NCBI RefSeq assembly: GCF_000764305.2
Contig: NW_025930616.1
Span: 1 to 64,000 of the forward strand
DNA length: 64,000 nucleotides
DNA from: Hyalella azteca
Lineage: Eukaryota > Arthropoda > Malacostraca > Amphipoda > Hyalellidae
Direction of reading: 5' to 3'
The notes beneath the pieces are model-generated. The model was not told where the DNA came from, did no database searches, and saw only the letters and a list, made by a program, of their open reading frames with translations. Position numbers and translations under genes: made by a program. Positions 11,500 to 23,119 of the stretch are shown piece by piece; position 1 is the stretch's first letter; each line of letters begins with the position of its first letter.

Positions 11500-12860
11500 T
11501 TGCTGTTTATTTTTAGTGAATTGCTCGATTACTGTTTTGTATGAAGGCGACACTTCGCAAGCGCGGAAGTTGATGCCCATATTATTAGTTATGTATCTAC
11601 TATTACCCACTCCATGAAAAAGAATATTATAGCCAAAATTGGTTATCCAAGAAAACAAAATTATTAGAAAACAAATTAAACAAAGACTTCAGTGTGTTAT
11701 ATGCCTTTAGAGAATCAGAATTGAATTGACCATAATATCTTCAAGCAACGAAATGTCCCTAAATCCCACGAACCTAACTTTTATTGCGATCGGTTTGGGC
11801 AATACTTGCATTTTTGATGGCACAAGATTGTCGTCAGACGGCAGGTCAGAACTCAAAAGAAATTGTCGTGCATTCAAACGAATGCTTCTTCAATATGAAC
11901 TAATTTTTGAAATTGGTTAGCTTTCGCTTGAAATCGAACTAATCTTAGAAGAAGATTACGGACGATATTTCTCTCGGCAAATTGGATGATGACTTTCCTG
12001 GAGCCCTGTTGCGAAAATGTCTTGTTAAGTTTTTCAGCTTACGAAGCTCCCGAAACTCGAGTTTGAAATACAAGGTAAAATAAGCTCTTCAGGAGTCTTT
12101 CTCAAATGAACGGCATTGAGGAAGTCCGGTAGGAATATTAGGACTTGTAAGAGCCAATCAACGAAGTAGTTATTTTTCCTTAAAGAAGCTTGCGCAATAA
12201 TGATATGTCCAATCAGCGAATAGTCTTGCAGTCACTCATGCAGTCTTCACAGTCACAGTGAATGGTAAATGAACTCAATTGCGAAGCCTAAATCCGGTCT
12301 GACCTCATAAAATTGTAGCGGCTTGACACGGAAGTTTTATAAGCAGCTTATCACAAATCTGAGATTTAGATTTCAAATTACCGCGTCATCGTAGATTTTA
12401 AGCTCAAAACGTTGGGAAATGTGGCCCACTGAGCACAGTAAGCCAAGCAAAGTACTTCAATTTACATATTCGGGTCACCAAATAAAAAAATTAACCACAA
12501 TATATACTCATGATGACACTTCAAACTTCAATTTGTACTTAATCGACTCCTGGTAAAACCTATATCTAGGAAGCGGGTTGGGAATCTATAAATTATCGAT
12601 CGTAATTTATTGGAGAATTGCGTACTGTGCCAAGGCTATAAGATATTGACTTTAATCGAACCAGAACGAGTTATGTATAACAGATGTATCTGAAAGATGC
12701 CGAAAGATGTTCTCTTTATAGCTTATTTATATGAATATGCACAATATTTATTTATACTTGCACATCTGCCGGGAAATGCACATTAGCAAATTTTCACATG
12801 AGCAATAAAAAGTAAAGAAAATTAGCCTTTGATAAGAACTTCTTCGATTTACTTGAGTTT
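11500..12860. other. Mostly unexplained intergenic or intronic stretch
   Basis: No gene is supported. Around 11995-12230 the text GGAGCCCTGTTGCGAAAATG and CCAATCA-type motifs resemble the ends and core of short inverted-repeat elements, but the second terminus is not found. Confidence 0.4.
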
Positions 12861-12867
12861 CATGTCA

Positions 12868-12935
12868 AACCCCATTTCCAACCCAAATGAGCCAACCCAA
12901 ACCCAGCCAACCCAAACCATCCAACCCAAACCCCA
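12868..12935. repeat. Short tandem repeat, CCAACCCAAA-like
   Basis: About six imperfect copies of a roughly 10-bp unit, CCAACCCAAA. It is C/A-rich on one strand, but too irregular to be a telomere-type repeat. Confidence 0.7.
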
Positions 12936-13130
12936 TTGAAGTAACACCTGATGTAATGATTTCTGTTGGTTCTCCACGTCAGCTATAGCAAATGATATAT
13001 AACGCCCCGCGGCTTCCGTAGTCCATCACAGACCAGCCCTCCGAGTCCACCAGTCCAGAGGCACCGTCTATAAGTAACAGATCACGCGCTGCCATAGAGT
13101 ACCTCATTAAAGCGATACACGTAAAGTACT

Positions 13131-13204
13131 TCATCCATATGTACACGTAAGATATAGTTCAGGGGGATACGTCCGACGAGGATGGGAGCTTAGAGCCAGC
13201 AACC
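13131..13204 (-). CDS. Candidate last exon, gene F
   Basis: Acceptor TTATATGTATCAG, then an open phase-1 frame LLALSSHPRRTYPPELYLTC ending in TGA. It follows the 13483-13517 exon in phase. There is no nearby AATAAA. The call rests on splice signals and phase only. Confidence 0.25.
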
Positions 13205-13482
13205 CTGATACATATAATAACTATGTTACCAGTAAGCCCAAGTCCGCAGTACAGTTGCTACCGTAGTGTCGGGATATCCGATATTTTGTTAAAACAAATT
13301 CTTTGCCCCTGACAATTAATCTAATTCTATCTATCAACATCGATCATGGCCGGTTCCTTTCAAGAGCTATGCATGGCGTAGGAGTTGCGTAGCTCGGTTG
13401 TTTGTCGTTCTCTTATTTAGAAGTTACGCAAACTTCAGAATGTAGTTCGTAATGACTTATTCGGGATCAAGCTTTTGCTTAC

Positions 13483-13517
13483 CAGCGACCGCTTTATCAG
13501 ATGAAAGTTTCATCAAG
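13483..13517 (-). CDS. Candidate 35-nt internal exon, gene F
   Basis: A very good acceptor (GTTTAAATATTTTCAG) and donor (CGCTG/GTAAGC) bound 35 nt. Only one phase is open, giving LMKLSSDKAVA. That phase is compatible with the candidate exon at 15517-15557 upstream and 13131-13204 downstream. Confidence 0.35.
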
Positions 13518-14067
13518 CTGAAAATATTTAAACGATCTCGTCAACCGGTAAAGTTGTTCACTCCACCAATAATTAAATAACATTGAATGTGATATTTTTG
13601 TTGTTAAAAATAGAACGCGATTCATCGTAGGTTTTGAATGCCCAAATTTAAACAAAATGGTTTTATAGGATATAGAGTATAGGATGTCTTTGAGTAGGAA
13701 GTTCATACATAGAAAGTTATCAGGTGGTTAATTCTATCTTGGATGCAATATGATATGATCTTCATATATAATATGCTATAGGATATGACGTTCTTATACA
13801 GTATGAAAAGGCATTCTAAGATATTCATATATTGGATATAACAGATGGGCATATTATATTGTTATGCGGAAAGATGATATATCATTATAGGATGTTAATT
13901 TTTAGGATATTAGAGTATAAATTAATATATAAGATTTTCACCACGGTTCGATGAAAATGTTCTTGGTTGGTCCATTTAACCGGTTACGTCACTGTAGATA
14001 ATATAAATAATTTTAGTCAGTTTTAGTCCACGCCCAAGATTAAGGAACATTTACCATTTTTATTTAG

Positions 14068-14108
14068 ATAAATGTTCAAAAGAAACCACAGAATTTCACA
14101 GTTTAAAA
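14068..14108 (+). CDS. Candidate 41-nt internal exon
   Basis: Acceptor CCATTTTTATTTAG and donor AAAA/GTAAGT. It is open in one phase as KCSKETTEFHSLK. It can join the next plus-strand candidate (14449-14494) in phase. Confidence 0.25.
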
Positions 14109-14222
14109 GTAAGTTAGCTTAATTGTCGTTGTTTTAATCCAAAACCCTTTGCAAGGATTCTGTGCAGTGCCACACTTAATTTATTATAACCTGTTAAAAA
14201 ATATGCAAGAAAATACAGTTAT

Positions 14223-14243
14223 TTTTAGCGCATTTTCTCATTN
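14223..14243 (+). mobile_element. Repeat A fragment cut at an N
   Basis: The first 20 bases of repeat A (TTTTAGCGCATTTTCTCATT) run straight into an N at 14243, and the sequence beyond is unrelated. The assembly seems to have stopped inside a copy of this high-copy family and been joined to another contig. Confidence 0.8.
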
Positions 14244-14270
14244 GCTTTGCCCTGCTTGTCAGTACGAGAG

Positions 14271-14423
14271 CAGGGCGTATACTTTCAAAAAAAGTTAAGA
14301 GATCGTAAGTTCATCAGCCAATCATTGACGGCCGTTCAAGCCAAATCCACCAATCAGCGACAAGAAAATAGAGCGTAAGTACTTACGTTCACTTAGCCAG
14401 TTTTGAAAAGTATGGCCCCAGGG
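14271..14423. mobile_element. Short TIR element, family B, copy 1
   Basis: Starts CAGGGCGTATACTTTCAAAA and ends with the near-inverted AAAAGTATGGCCCCAG. The interior, with CCAATCATTGACGG and the palindrome GTAAGTACTTAC, is shared with 62249-62463. There is no coding capacity, so it is a non-autonomous inverted-repeat (MITE-like) element. The superfamily is undecided because no target duplication is clear. Confidence 0.8.
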
Positions 14424-14448
14424 CGTTAACCTGATCACTTTTCCCCAG

Positions 14449-14494
14449 CGCCCATCCACACTTTATCCACACTTTATCCAGTGCCGCCGTGCAG
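14449..14494 (+). CDS. Candidate 46-nt internal exon
   Basis: A strong acceptor (GATCACTTTTCCCCAG) and donor (GCAG/GTAATC) bound 46 nt that are open in all three phases. It starts 25 bp past the family B element. All-phase openness makes the coding claim weak. Confidence 0.25.
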
Positions 14495-15516
14495 GTAATC
14501 TGTGTTTATAGTTAAATAAAAGCTAAACTTTCAGGCCACGGCAAGACTTTTGTGACGGCACAAGCGAAGAAAAAACAGCGTTGAAAATCTGTGATGTAAT
14601 GACACGGAGGCTCCCATGAGGGACCGAGTGAAGGTGCATGACCTGAAGGATATCTTACTTTTATACGGAAGGTCTTCAGCATGAAACTAAATAGATTTAA
14701 GTATACTACAGGCATTTATAAATACATGCAGAACCGCGCGCCATGCAAACAAAAGAGAAGCAATTAATCCGTTATCGCGAGAAATATTTCGTATGAAGAC
14801 CTAAAAATATTATGATGTAAATCACGTCACATCAATCTAGGGAACTTTTGTCATCATCGTACATTCACCTTACTGAGGAGTCACGGACGCTGTAAACGTT
14901 CGAGTTTGAGAGTGCTGTGTTCTGCAACGAATGGTGGAGGTTGCCTTAATTGTTTATTTCGAGAATTTTCTCCCATTACGGGGTTGATACACACTTCGAA
15001 TTTTTCCTCCATAGTTATTTATTGATTCAAAAGTTAATTATGCATTCCAAAAAGATGTAGAATGCGCAACTTCGAAAAAAATTACAGCACAACAAAACTG
15101 CAATGCTTCATCGAACTCCGTCAGACTAACTAAAAGTAGAATCTTCCCTGTTGAATAAACTTGATTAATTGGCTTCTATATATAACTATCCGAACTTATG
15201 TGAGAGATTAGAGACGCGATGGGACTTGCAATTCTAGAACTAACGACTGTATAGTAGTAGATATTTAGGAAGAGCGACCCTAGAACTATAATTTCTAGAG
15301 GTAGCGACTTTAAATCTCAAGACGCGCAGAACTGAATTTCGTACGACAGAGTCAGCCTTAATATATACAATTAACTGTGTTGAGTGGTTTTGCACTACTT
15401 CAAGATTTGCAGTAATAATTTCCAGTTTGAACGACTTGTCTATCTATCATGTGGTGCTGAATATTAAATAAAATAATGAACTTCCCCAGATTTGAGGCAT
15501 CGCTATATAGACTTAC

Positions 15517-15557
15517 AATTTTTTGAAGAGACTCCATTCGTAGTCGTCATTCGGTCC
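15517..15557 (-). CDS. Candidate 41-nt internal exon, gene F
   Basis: A very good acceptor (ATTCTTTTCCCAG) and a GTAAGT donor. In phase 0 it reads GPNDDYEWSLFKK and joins the 13483-13517 exon in phase. It is unrecognised. Both splice sites match consensus well, which is the main support. Confidence 0.35.
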
Positions 15558-15599
15558 CTGGGAAAAGAATGTATATCAGACAATGTAAAATATAATTAA

Positions 15600-17200
15600 T
15601 TGTCGTATTCATGCACATGTTCATTCATATTCGGCAATACTAAAAAGAAATCAGGCACAGAGCATTCATCTCATACATGCAGTTTGTCCAGCACAGTTGG
15701 GCTGGGGGACGTTTCATTGGCCGGCATCAGACATAAATATAAAGGATTGTTTTTACTTTAAATAATTATTGATTTGTGTATTCATTCAATTTAGTTTTGT
15801 ACGAACTATGAACTGGGGTACATCATTTTATTGCAAATTTTAAGATGATCTTAAATTAAAGTACATCATATTTATTGGCTGAATTCATCGAGAAATTGGC
15901 AGAGAGAATATCACTGGCAAGCCAAGAGATTCGATGTCGAAACTAACGGACCAAGTCACACTGAAAAATATTACCCCGCAGCTCGTGAAGAAATACGTTG
16001 TAAATAAACAATAACAAAATGATGTTTATTTTAATTGAACCGCTGTATTTTTGAGTTTTCAATTAAATAAATCCTCGATTTTGGCCAGTGGTACATTAAG
16101 CTTAATATTTTTCATGGAATTCAAATGATCATAAATATATGCGTGGGAGCCATTTCACACCTCCTACTTAAGCCCGTCCGCCACATCCCTGCCACAAAAC
16201 TGAGGCTTCAGCGTTGGTTTTGACGGGAATTTGCACGACTACGAACTGCTTACTCGTCAGGGATTTGTCCTGCAGCTGGGCGCTTAATAATTCAAATTAA
16301 CTCCAGAAATGATTATACTCATTAAAATAGTTAAAATAGAAATCAAAACTAGAGCAATCTAATTTTTAAAAGTAACATTTAAAAATATACCTACCAATTT
16401 AGAATAAGAAGAGATTATTTCAGATAAAAAACTTTTTAGAATGAAAATTATAGAACAGTTTATGAAGCAATATTATAAAGAAATGCTCACTGCTACTACC
16501 AAGCCTGCAATAAAACATTTTATTGCCTACCAATCCTAAGAGAAAATTCCAGAGCGAATAAATTGGGAGCTTTGAAGTCTTGCTTGTCATGACCTATCGA
16601 TCTTCAAAAAAGATGAGAAGAAACATATAAATAAAACTGTAAAAGAAATTTCTCAATTTATTTTCGCATACATATTCTCCTGCTTTAAAATATTTCAAAA
16701 TAAATATAGCATTCGTATGTTTCATTTTCTTCAAATGGGTTTATTTTTAATTTTCCGTCCTGGAGGTTTTTTCATGGTAATATGTTCATTATTATATGCT
16801 ATGTTCAAATATGTTACAATGAATATTTTAGCTAGATATTCAAACATAATTTATTTTTCAAAAGTCGACATATTCAGAGTTTACGTTAAAGTATCATAAA
16901 AAAATTTACACCTACAATATTCATTCTTTCGAGGTGTCATTCAAATCTGGCATTGGTCGTGGAAAAGGAAAAAGCTGAATTTTATACAAATATTCATAAG
17001 AGATGAGAATGAAATTTTAAAGAATATGCTAAATTTTAATGAACTCATAGGGAATGCGATCTAAATTATGCAATAAATCATGCTTGCATTTTCCAACTCT
17101 ACCAATACCTGACGCATCAAATCTTCAGAATGTCGTCATGAATAAATTATAGTAAAAAGAAATTAATTGAGTTGTTCAGAGCAGCGTTTCTAACACGAGA
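15600..17200. other. No gene supported
   Basis: AT-rich sequence. Short open frames at 15900-16010 (plus) and 16180-16290 (minus) look protein-like, but each is only 35-50 codons without a convincing splice pair. I see no repeat family here. Confidence 0.5.
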
Positions 17201-17436
17201 CATAATTACGTTATAATGTGGGGTGAGTCAGAGAGTGCGCAGTTCACCTACGCAAGTCTCATCCTGCTCCCTTTCATCATAATAAAAAACGAGCGCAGCT
17301 CTAATTACAGAGTGACCTGTCAAGCAGCGCATGGTGTGCCTGACGTCAGAAAATGCGGTGGTCTTTTTTCCCCATCGATGGTATCAATACCTGAGGGAAG
17401 ACTGCAGCCTCAGCAGGTCTTTATTTCGTCAGGAAA

Positions 17437-17527
17437 TTATTTGGGTTTGGCCAGCGCGGGGTCATTGGGTTCGTGCCACGGGACACGCCTCGCGTACTCG
17501 ATGCCCTCGCGCTCGCCGCGGCATCGC
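17437..17527 (-). CDS. Candidate last exon of a minus-strand gene
   Basis: A GC-rich minus-strand frame ends EGIEYARRVPWHEPNDPAL then AKPK and TAA. AATAAA lies 11 bases past the stop (17420-17425 on plus), close enough to serve as the poly(A) signal. The reading must start after an acceptor, because TAA occurs in frame just upstream; the nearest AG (TTTTAAAG) is a weak acceptor. The contrast in G+C with the surroundings and the poly(A) signal favour a real gene end. The upstream exons and the protein family were not identified. Confidence 0.4.
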
Positions 17528-17662
17528 CTTTAAAAGCCGCGCTCTGCGTCACCGCAAGAGAAATAAAAATTCAATGCTTTCCTTTAAACGTCATACGTGA
17601 AATTAATAATTTCATAGATCACAGAAAGAAGTCATAGGCATCGATGAATAATTATTCATCCA

Positions 17663-17808
17663 TTTTTAGCGCATTTTCTCAGTTATAAAAAATGCACTAT
17701 TGTGCTCGCCATGTCCGTCTGTCTGTCCGTCCATAACTTCATGTTTTCGTCGACGAGAAAATTCGCTCTCTGTCACTCACTGCAGTGAGTACTGAGTTAT
17801 TTTTTTTA
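17663..17808 (+). mobile_element. Repeat A copy (forward)
   Basis: All blocks are present with a short GTCCGTCTGTCTGTCC tract. The arm next to the palindrome is altered (AGAAAATTCGCT). It lies about 130 bp upstream, in the minus sense, of the candidate last exon at 17437-17527. Confidence 0.9.
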
Positions 17809-18822
17809 ATCGATTGTATTCGTTCAATTGTAGGTGACCAGTAACACTTCTTTATTATATATTTTTTCTCCCATTACAGTTATATTTGTTATTTACAAGC
17901 AAGAGAATCTTTCCCGATATTTTGATCGCTCCAGCCACCCAGAACTGCTGCGAATTCTCACAAATAAAAGTTATCTGATGCTCAATGAATTATTTATATA
18001 TCGTTACGTTTTTGGTTTTGAAAATAGCCCACAAGATAATACAATTAGAATGCCCGCTCGTGGATATGCGAAGGTTGAATTCCATTCAATATTCACATCG
18101 GTTCTCGATATAGCGTGAACTTTAAGCGAGCTTGGGAAAAGGTTTGCCGCGAGTGAGAAAGTTGCAAGGCTTTGAAGGGTCACGCACTCGCAATAAGTTA
18201 AGGAATAGCTCCAAATAGGCCTTGTATAAGGCCTTAATGTAATGAGACAGCCGCCGTGGTAGCCATGAACGGGTGGCGGTAGAGCCTTCACTTTATAGCT
18301 TTTCGTGACACAGATCTGCCGTTTTGTGTTATATATACAAATGTTAGACAAAATGAGGTGACAGTGTCAGCAGAACAGAACAAATTTTCATTGGTAAACT
18401 TCTTATCTCGCAATAAATGGCTGTGGTTCAATTAGATCGTGTAATAATTAACTTACTAGCTGTTTAGGAACATTATGTACGAAGAATTGCCTCCAATCAG
18501 TTATACCGGTGAACATATGTGCTACTGGGAAGTCTGCAAATGTTACGCAATGGAACCGTGTTTTGAATGGAAATGAATATCATAATTTAATACATCCCAA
18601 GAATAGTTAAAACCCGGCAGCTAACTAGCTGTTGTACAAGAGAATTTTGACCTATCTAATGAAATTTTTACTGAAAGCTATACAGTTAATTTAGATAATT
18701 ATTTAGTTTAGTTAATTAACGCGCGTCTTGTCGCACTGCAGGAACGAACATCAGAGAGAGAAACTTTGTCATTTTTTGAATTTTTTTTGAAAATAGTTAC
18801 GAAAATAAGAAGTACAGTATAT

Positions 18823-19095
18823 TCATGATAGGGGGCGTTGATCTACACTGTGCAAAATATCGCGTTTGAAACGTTGCTTTGCTATAAGAAAAATTAACAA
18901 AGACGTGGGTTGACCTGTGCACAACTTTTCTTCGTCGTCATCTTTTAGTTTGTGAACGTCAGTAGAATGAAAAAATGTGAAAAAAGTTAAATCTTTAGCA
19001 AAGTTTACTTTATTAGATTCAGTACGGCAGCTGAGCATAAAATGAGAGAATTTTAATATAAAAAAGAAACAAATGATGATCAAAAAAGCTTTCAT
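18823..19095 (-). CDS. Small ORF with a hydrophobic N-terminus, 90 codons
   Basis: ATG at 19095 opens MKAFLIIICFFFILKFSHFM, resembling a signal peptide, followed by a polar part containing KLKDDDEEKLC and a KR dibasic site. It could be a small secreted peptide. The frame lies in very AT-rich DNA, where Phe/Ile/Leu-rich frames arise by chance. No promoter or poly(A) signal was found. Confidence 0.2.
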   Translation of the reverse strand: MKAFLIIICFFFILKFSHFMLSCRTESNKVNFAKDLTFFTFFHSTDVHKLKDDDEEKLCTGQPTSLLIFLIAKQRFKRDILHSVDQRPLS

Positions 19096-19109
19096 AATAC
19101 GGTAATTTT

Positions 19110-21150
19110 CATTAACAATTGAATCGAATGTAAAATGTTGTACGTTTAAACTTGTCGAACTTAGCTTCAGCTACATAGTGATGAGCGCGTTGGTATCTCA
19201 ACTAACAATTCTCGTTATTAATTTTAATTTGCAAATGAAATTTGGTTTTCATTTGCACATTAATTACAAATTATTTATTTGAATAAATATATATGCATCG
19301 TTATTTTATGAAATTCATCCGGAGCTAAAAAATCGAGTTTAGGCGAAAATAAAATCCCGACAATTTGTATTGAAGTTCCACGCCCAAATAACTCGTCTGT
19401 ATTCGCAGTGTTTGGTTTGAAACAAAGAAACACTCAGTCTTGAATATGTAATGGAATGTAATTATATTAATAAAGCTGTAAATGTAATATTAGGCATTAT
19501 ATCAAATTAATTTCATCCTGAGACATCTTGCAATTCTCGTTCTTGAACTCGCTGTTAGACATGCGAAAAATTCCTCAATTATTTACGTTAGTTTCTTTTT
19601 AACGCATCCTATTTATGTTAATTCATGTACTATTGAATTTTAAACTCAGGCGTAGCTAGTCACGTTGGTGATAACAAATCACGACTCCTTACGTTTCATC
19701 AATAAATTCCTGCTTAGTTTTACGCATATTCTGTACATTTACGTTGCTTTTGCTCTCTAAATCTCAATAAATGTTATCGTTAAGAGCTTACTTTATTCTG
19801 AAAAACAAGCAATTACATGAATATAATGAGACCTGTAAGACATTCAAACATCTCCTTATCGGTGAAGAAATATTACTTTATTCCGAAAAACAAGCAATTA
19901 CAAGAATAATTAGACCTGTAAGACATCCAAACATCTCCTTATCGGTGGATAAATGTTATCTCAGAAATGTCCTGCAGCAGAGTTGGCATCGCCAGAAAAT
20001 AAGCGATGAAGCCACTCAGTCATCAAGACTCCCATGCAAAACACGACGGCTTTTAAGTCTTCGCGTTGACGACATCGGACCCATAAACATTGCCCTCGGC
20101 AACTGCAGCGTTTTTCAATATTCAAATTTTATTGTCTTATTAAAAATAGACATGCATAGAACTAGGCCACTTAGGGTGCTGGTTCGTTGAACTTGAAGAC
20201 GTAGAAAATATAGTGCAATATATGAGGGAAAATACATAAAAAATATCAAAAGAACAATTTCAAACACTTTGCTTCAAGACCAACGATTAATGATTCGACA
20301 GCATCATTAATTTGAACGACCTCGATATCAAGGTAATAGTAAGCTGCAAGTAAATTATCACTAAATAATTTGAATTATTTTAGAAGGAATATCTCTCTAT
20401 TAGGCAAGACATCATAGAGCGTAAAAATTGATTGTGTTCCAATACACTTCATAGTTTAATAATTGAACGATGAATTTACGATGCCTTACTCTCCGTACAC
20501 ACTCAATATTCGTGCACTATTTAGCGAAAAAAAATTAATTCTTACAATGCAAGAGTAAAATTCATTTATTATTTGGAGCACCGAATATCTTTGCGCTCGG
20601 CATAATTTAATTACGCTGGGTAACAAACGTAATTCATTCACCCGGAAATTTTTATTCATTCATCCTGTATATTTATCCTGCAATGAAGGCTCCGTGTAAG
20701 AAATTTTTAATTGGTAGGAAGACTAAAGTCTCCACGTCTCGGTTATATTGGCTGAAGTACTTAAAAAATTTGTCCACCGGAATCACCGGCATCTATGTCC
20801 ACCGGAATCTACTCAAATCTACCTCATCAACATAGACATTTTTTTGGAACTTCTTCGAAAATTGCATTCAATTGTAAAATTAAGGCATTTTCTAAAATTG
20901 AATGTGTTCGCTTGTAAATGCATTAAACAAATTTTGTTTTGTTGATCAATATTTAAAAATGTTAATGATGAATCTTATATACTGAATATTTGAACAACCA
21001 TTCGCAGACTGCTTGAAGATAAACCATTTCTGAAGTAGATAACTCAAATAACTTTTTGGAAATTGGATGCCATTTTTTCACAAAGTAGATCTCAATATTT
21101 GTGTTTCTGCATCTGACGTAGCGCAGTATCTACTTTAAAGCAGGTCGATT
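19110..21150. other. AT-rich stretch, no gene supported
   Basis: Apart from the 85-bp duplication at 19788-19957 I see only chance ORFs, and one possible 31-nt plus-strand exon at 20302-20332 (IINLNDLDIK between GACAG and GTAATA). Confidence 0.5.
19788..19957. repeat. 85-bp tandem duplication
   Basis: Two units start TTACTTTATTCTGAAAAACA or TTACTTTATTCCGAAAAACA at 19788 and 19873 and differ at few positions. Confidence 0.85.
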
Positions 21151-21152
21151 CA

Positions 21153-21392
21153 TTGATGCTACCAGCGACATCTACCAGCCCCCACCCATCACCCTGTTTC
21201 TGTCCCATGTTCGGTCCATTCTACTTCTACCTGTCGCCCCACCCAGCCGTCTACCCTTTCATCTACTTCTCTACCCTGCCCCACCGGCTCCTGCGTACCC
21301 CAGATACGCGGTACAATGACGTCAGAGCCCTCAACAAGAAGCGTAGAAGTTCTCACCCTCGCCCTCTTAACTTTACCCTCAGCCGCGCTTGA
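21153..21392 (+). CDS. GC-rich open frame, possible terminal exon
   Basis: The frame stays open for 79 codons: a hydrophobic part with HPAVYPFIYF followed by a basic tail, TRYNDVRALNKKRRSS, and a stop. The pattern P-x-x-Y then a basic tail recalls the end of a seven-helix receptor, but the Asn of NPxxY is absent. The DNA up to 21301 is also a long pyrimidine tract ending CGTACCCCAG, so an alternative is an intron end with only the last 30 codons coding. The minus strand is equally open. Confidence 0.2.
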   Translation: MMLPATSTSPHPSPCFCPMFGPFYFYLSPHPAVYPFIYFSTLPHRLLRTPDTRYNDVRALNKKRRSSHPRPLNFTLSRA

Positions 21393-21571
21393 ACAGCGAA
21401 AAAAACGATCGTAAAACAGACCAAACCACTTTATTTAAACAAATGTTAAACCTGTTTTTTTTTAGTTGTGATTAAGAATTGATCTGTGGGTAAACTGAAA
21501 TTTAAAACACCTATTCGATATATAAACAGAAAAATACATATAATTACGTAGGATATGAGGATATAGGATAT

Positions 21572-21738
21572 ACATATACGATCAGGAGGATCTATACCTC
21601 ACACCGTATATCTGTGTAGCCTCATATACGCCTCAGGAGGATCTATACCTCACACCGTATATCTGTGTTGCCTCATATACGACCAGGAGGATCTATACCT
21701 CACACCGTATATCTGTGTTGCCTCATATACGACTCAGG
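21572..21738. repeat. Tandem repeat, 50-51 bp unit
   Basis: Three units of CAGGAGGATCTATACCTCAC followed by ACCGTATATCTGTGTTGCCT, starting at 21583, 21634 and 21684. Confidence 0.9.
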
Positions 21739-21801
21739 ATATACGGATGTTTTTTCTACATTACTGTGTACGTTTTAAAGTTTCCAGTGCATCGTAGATA
21801 G

Positions 21802-21949
21802 AAAAAAATATAACTCAGTACTCACTGCAGTGAGGGACAGAGAGCGCATTTTCTCGTCGACGAAAACTTGAGGTCACGGACAGACGGACAGACAGACGGA
21901 CATGGCGAGCACAATAGTGCATTTTTTCCATAAATGAGAAATTGCGCTA
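21802..21949 (-). mobile_element. Repeat A copy (reverse)
   Basis: Near-complete reverse copy, with a GGACAGACGGACAGACAGAC tract and one arm altered (GAGAAATTGCGCT). Confidence 0.9.
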
Positions 21950-22249
21950 TTTAACCCGAATTTACTGATCAGCTAATCAGAATGAATCGTTCGGTTAGCC
22001 AACCAGTGACTGCCAACAACCTGAACCAGCCAATACTATTTGTGTCATCCCAAGAACTGGTCACAGTGCCTAATGTATCCTGCCGAGTCCTTACGTTGCT
22101 AGGAAGCTTCCAAGAAACTGTCAACGGCCCAAACACCGCTTAATTCGAGCTTCCCTTCCCATTCCCTTCTTCGAAACCGGTCCGCTGGAACTGGCACGCC
22201 GGCCCTTATTGAACAGTGACGTAATACCTGCGTCATCGCTGCTCGACCA

Positions 22250-22468
22250 ATGAGGAGTGAGGGCAATGAGGGGAGAGTGAGGGAAGTGAGGGGAAGAGTG
22301 TCGGCAACGAGGGGAGAGTGAGGGAAATGAGGGGCAGAGTGATGGAAGTGAGGGGGAGAGTGAGGGCAATGAGGGGACAGTGAAGGCAATGATGGGAGAG
22401 TGAGGGCAGTGATGGGAGAGTGAGGGCAGTGAGGGGAGAGTGAGGGCAATGAGGTTAGAGTGAGGGCA
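22250..22468. repeat. Tandem repeat, 20-bp purine-rich unit
   Basis: About eleven imperfect units of GAGAGTGAGGGCAGTGATGG. Both reading directions are open for more than 100 codons because the array lacks stops. It ends 70 bp before the adapter junction. Confidence 0.85.
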
Positions 22469-22539
22469 TCGCACCTGCAAAAGGTGAGGGAAGGTGATAG
22501 CAGGCTAGGCGTCCCCACTTCCCTCAAGCGATATGTTAC

Positions 22540-22577
22540 CTGTCTCTTATACACATCTAGATGTGTATAAGAGACAG
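22540..22577. other. Nextera mosaic-end junction (library artefact)
   Basis: CTGTCTCTTATACACATCT is followed at once by its reverse complement AGATGTGTATAAGAGACAG. These are the two 19-bp Tn5 mosaic ends joined as in the Nextera mate-pair circularisation junction. It is synthetic and not genomic. Sequence left and right of it may come from different loci. The minus frame that starts in it begins with the known artefact peptide MYKRQ. An N at 22637 lies only 60 bp away, which fits a contig end. Confidence 0.97.
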
Positions 22578-22636
22578 CTGTAGTACATGTATTGTTTTTA
22601 CCGGTACGTCCGACAGTTTAAAAGCGGTTGCACCGT

Positions 22637-22637
22637 N
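22637..22637. other. Single-N join next to adapter junction
   Basis: Isolated N 60 bases past the adapter junction. The 59 bases between adapter and N may be a stray read end. Confidence 0.6.
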
Positions 22638-23040
22638 AAAATATTTCTGTAAGATTGCGCTGTTGCTAAATTGTTTTTATTAAAAAGCTTTCTTATCTTT
22701 GTTTAATGGTATCAGCAAACATTTCGCTGGCATTTTCTGTTTGTGAAATGAAATTAAGGTCGTGTTTAGTTTAAATTAATTAGCGACGATTACGGCCGTG
22801 TTTACTTTAAAAAAATTAGCGATGATTACGGCCGTATTAATTTTGACTTGATTAGCGACGATTTATAAGCGACATGCAGATATAACATCGAAATTACGGC
22901 AGTCGATGGTTAATGAAAATGAATGAGAAATTCGTTCCTGCAATGTGATATACCCCTCGTGAAGTTGCAGTAGGTAACGAAATACTGCACTTAAGAACTA
23001 CTGAAAAATTTACAAGTGAAAAGTAGTGAAGAACACGATG

Positions 23041-23113
23041 AACATCATCATTGAATGGTCTGTATAATGATGTTGGTCATTATTGATTGATTTATATGTA
23101 TAACTATGGTGGT
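23041..23113. repeat. Isolated degenerate units of the 24564 array
   Basis: About two diverged units of the 32-bp repeat found at 24564-24896 (CATCATTGAATGGTCTGTAT, AATGATGTTGGTCATTATTG). They lie 1.45 kb from the main array. Confidence 0.65.
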
Positions 23114-23119
23114 CTGTTA

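Noticed and set aside
12990..13080. TATATAA followed by a GC-rich leader as a core promoter
   Set aside because: No start codon or donor follows convincingly and the minus strand is equally open there.
14659..14686. 28-nt minus microexon between candidate gene F exons
   Set aside because: Splice signals are fine, but the phase needed to link 15517 with 13483 gives a stop; those two join directly without it.
22099..22554. Minus-strand 151-codon frame starting MYKRQ
   Set aside because: Its start is translated from the Nextera adapter and the rest is the 20-bp array.
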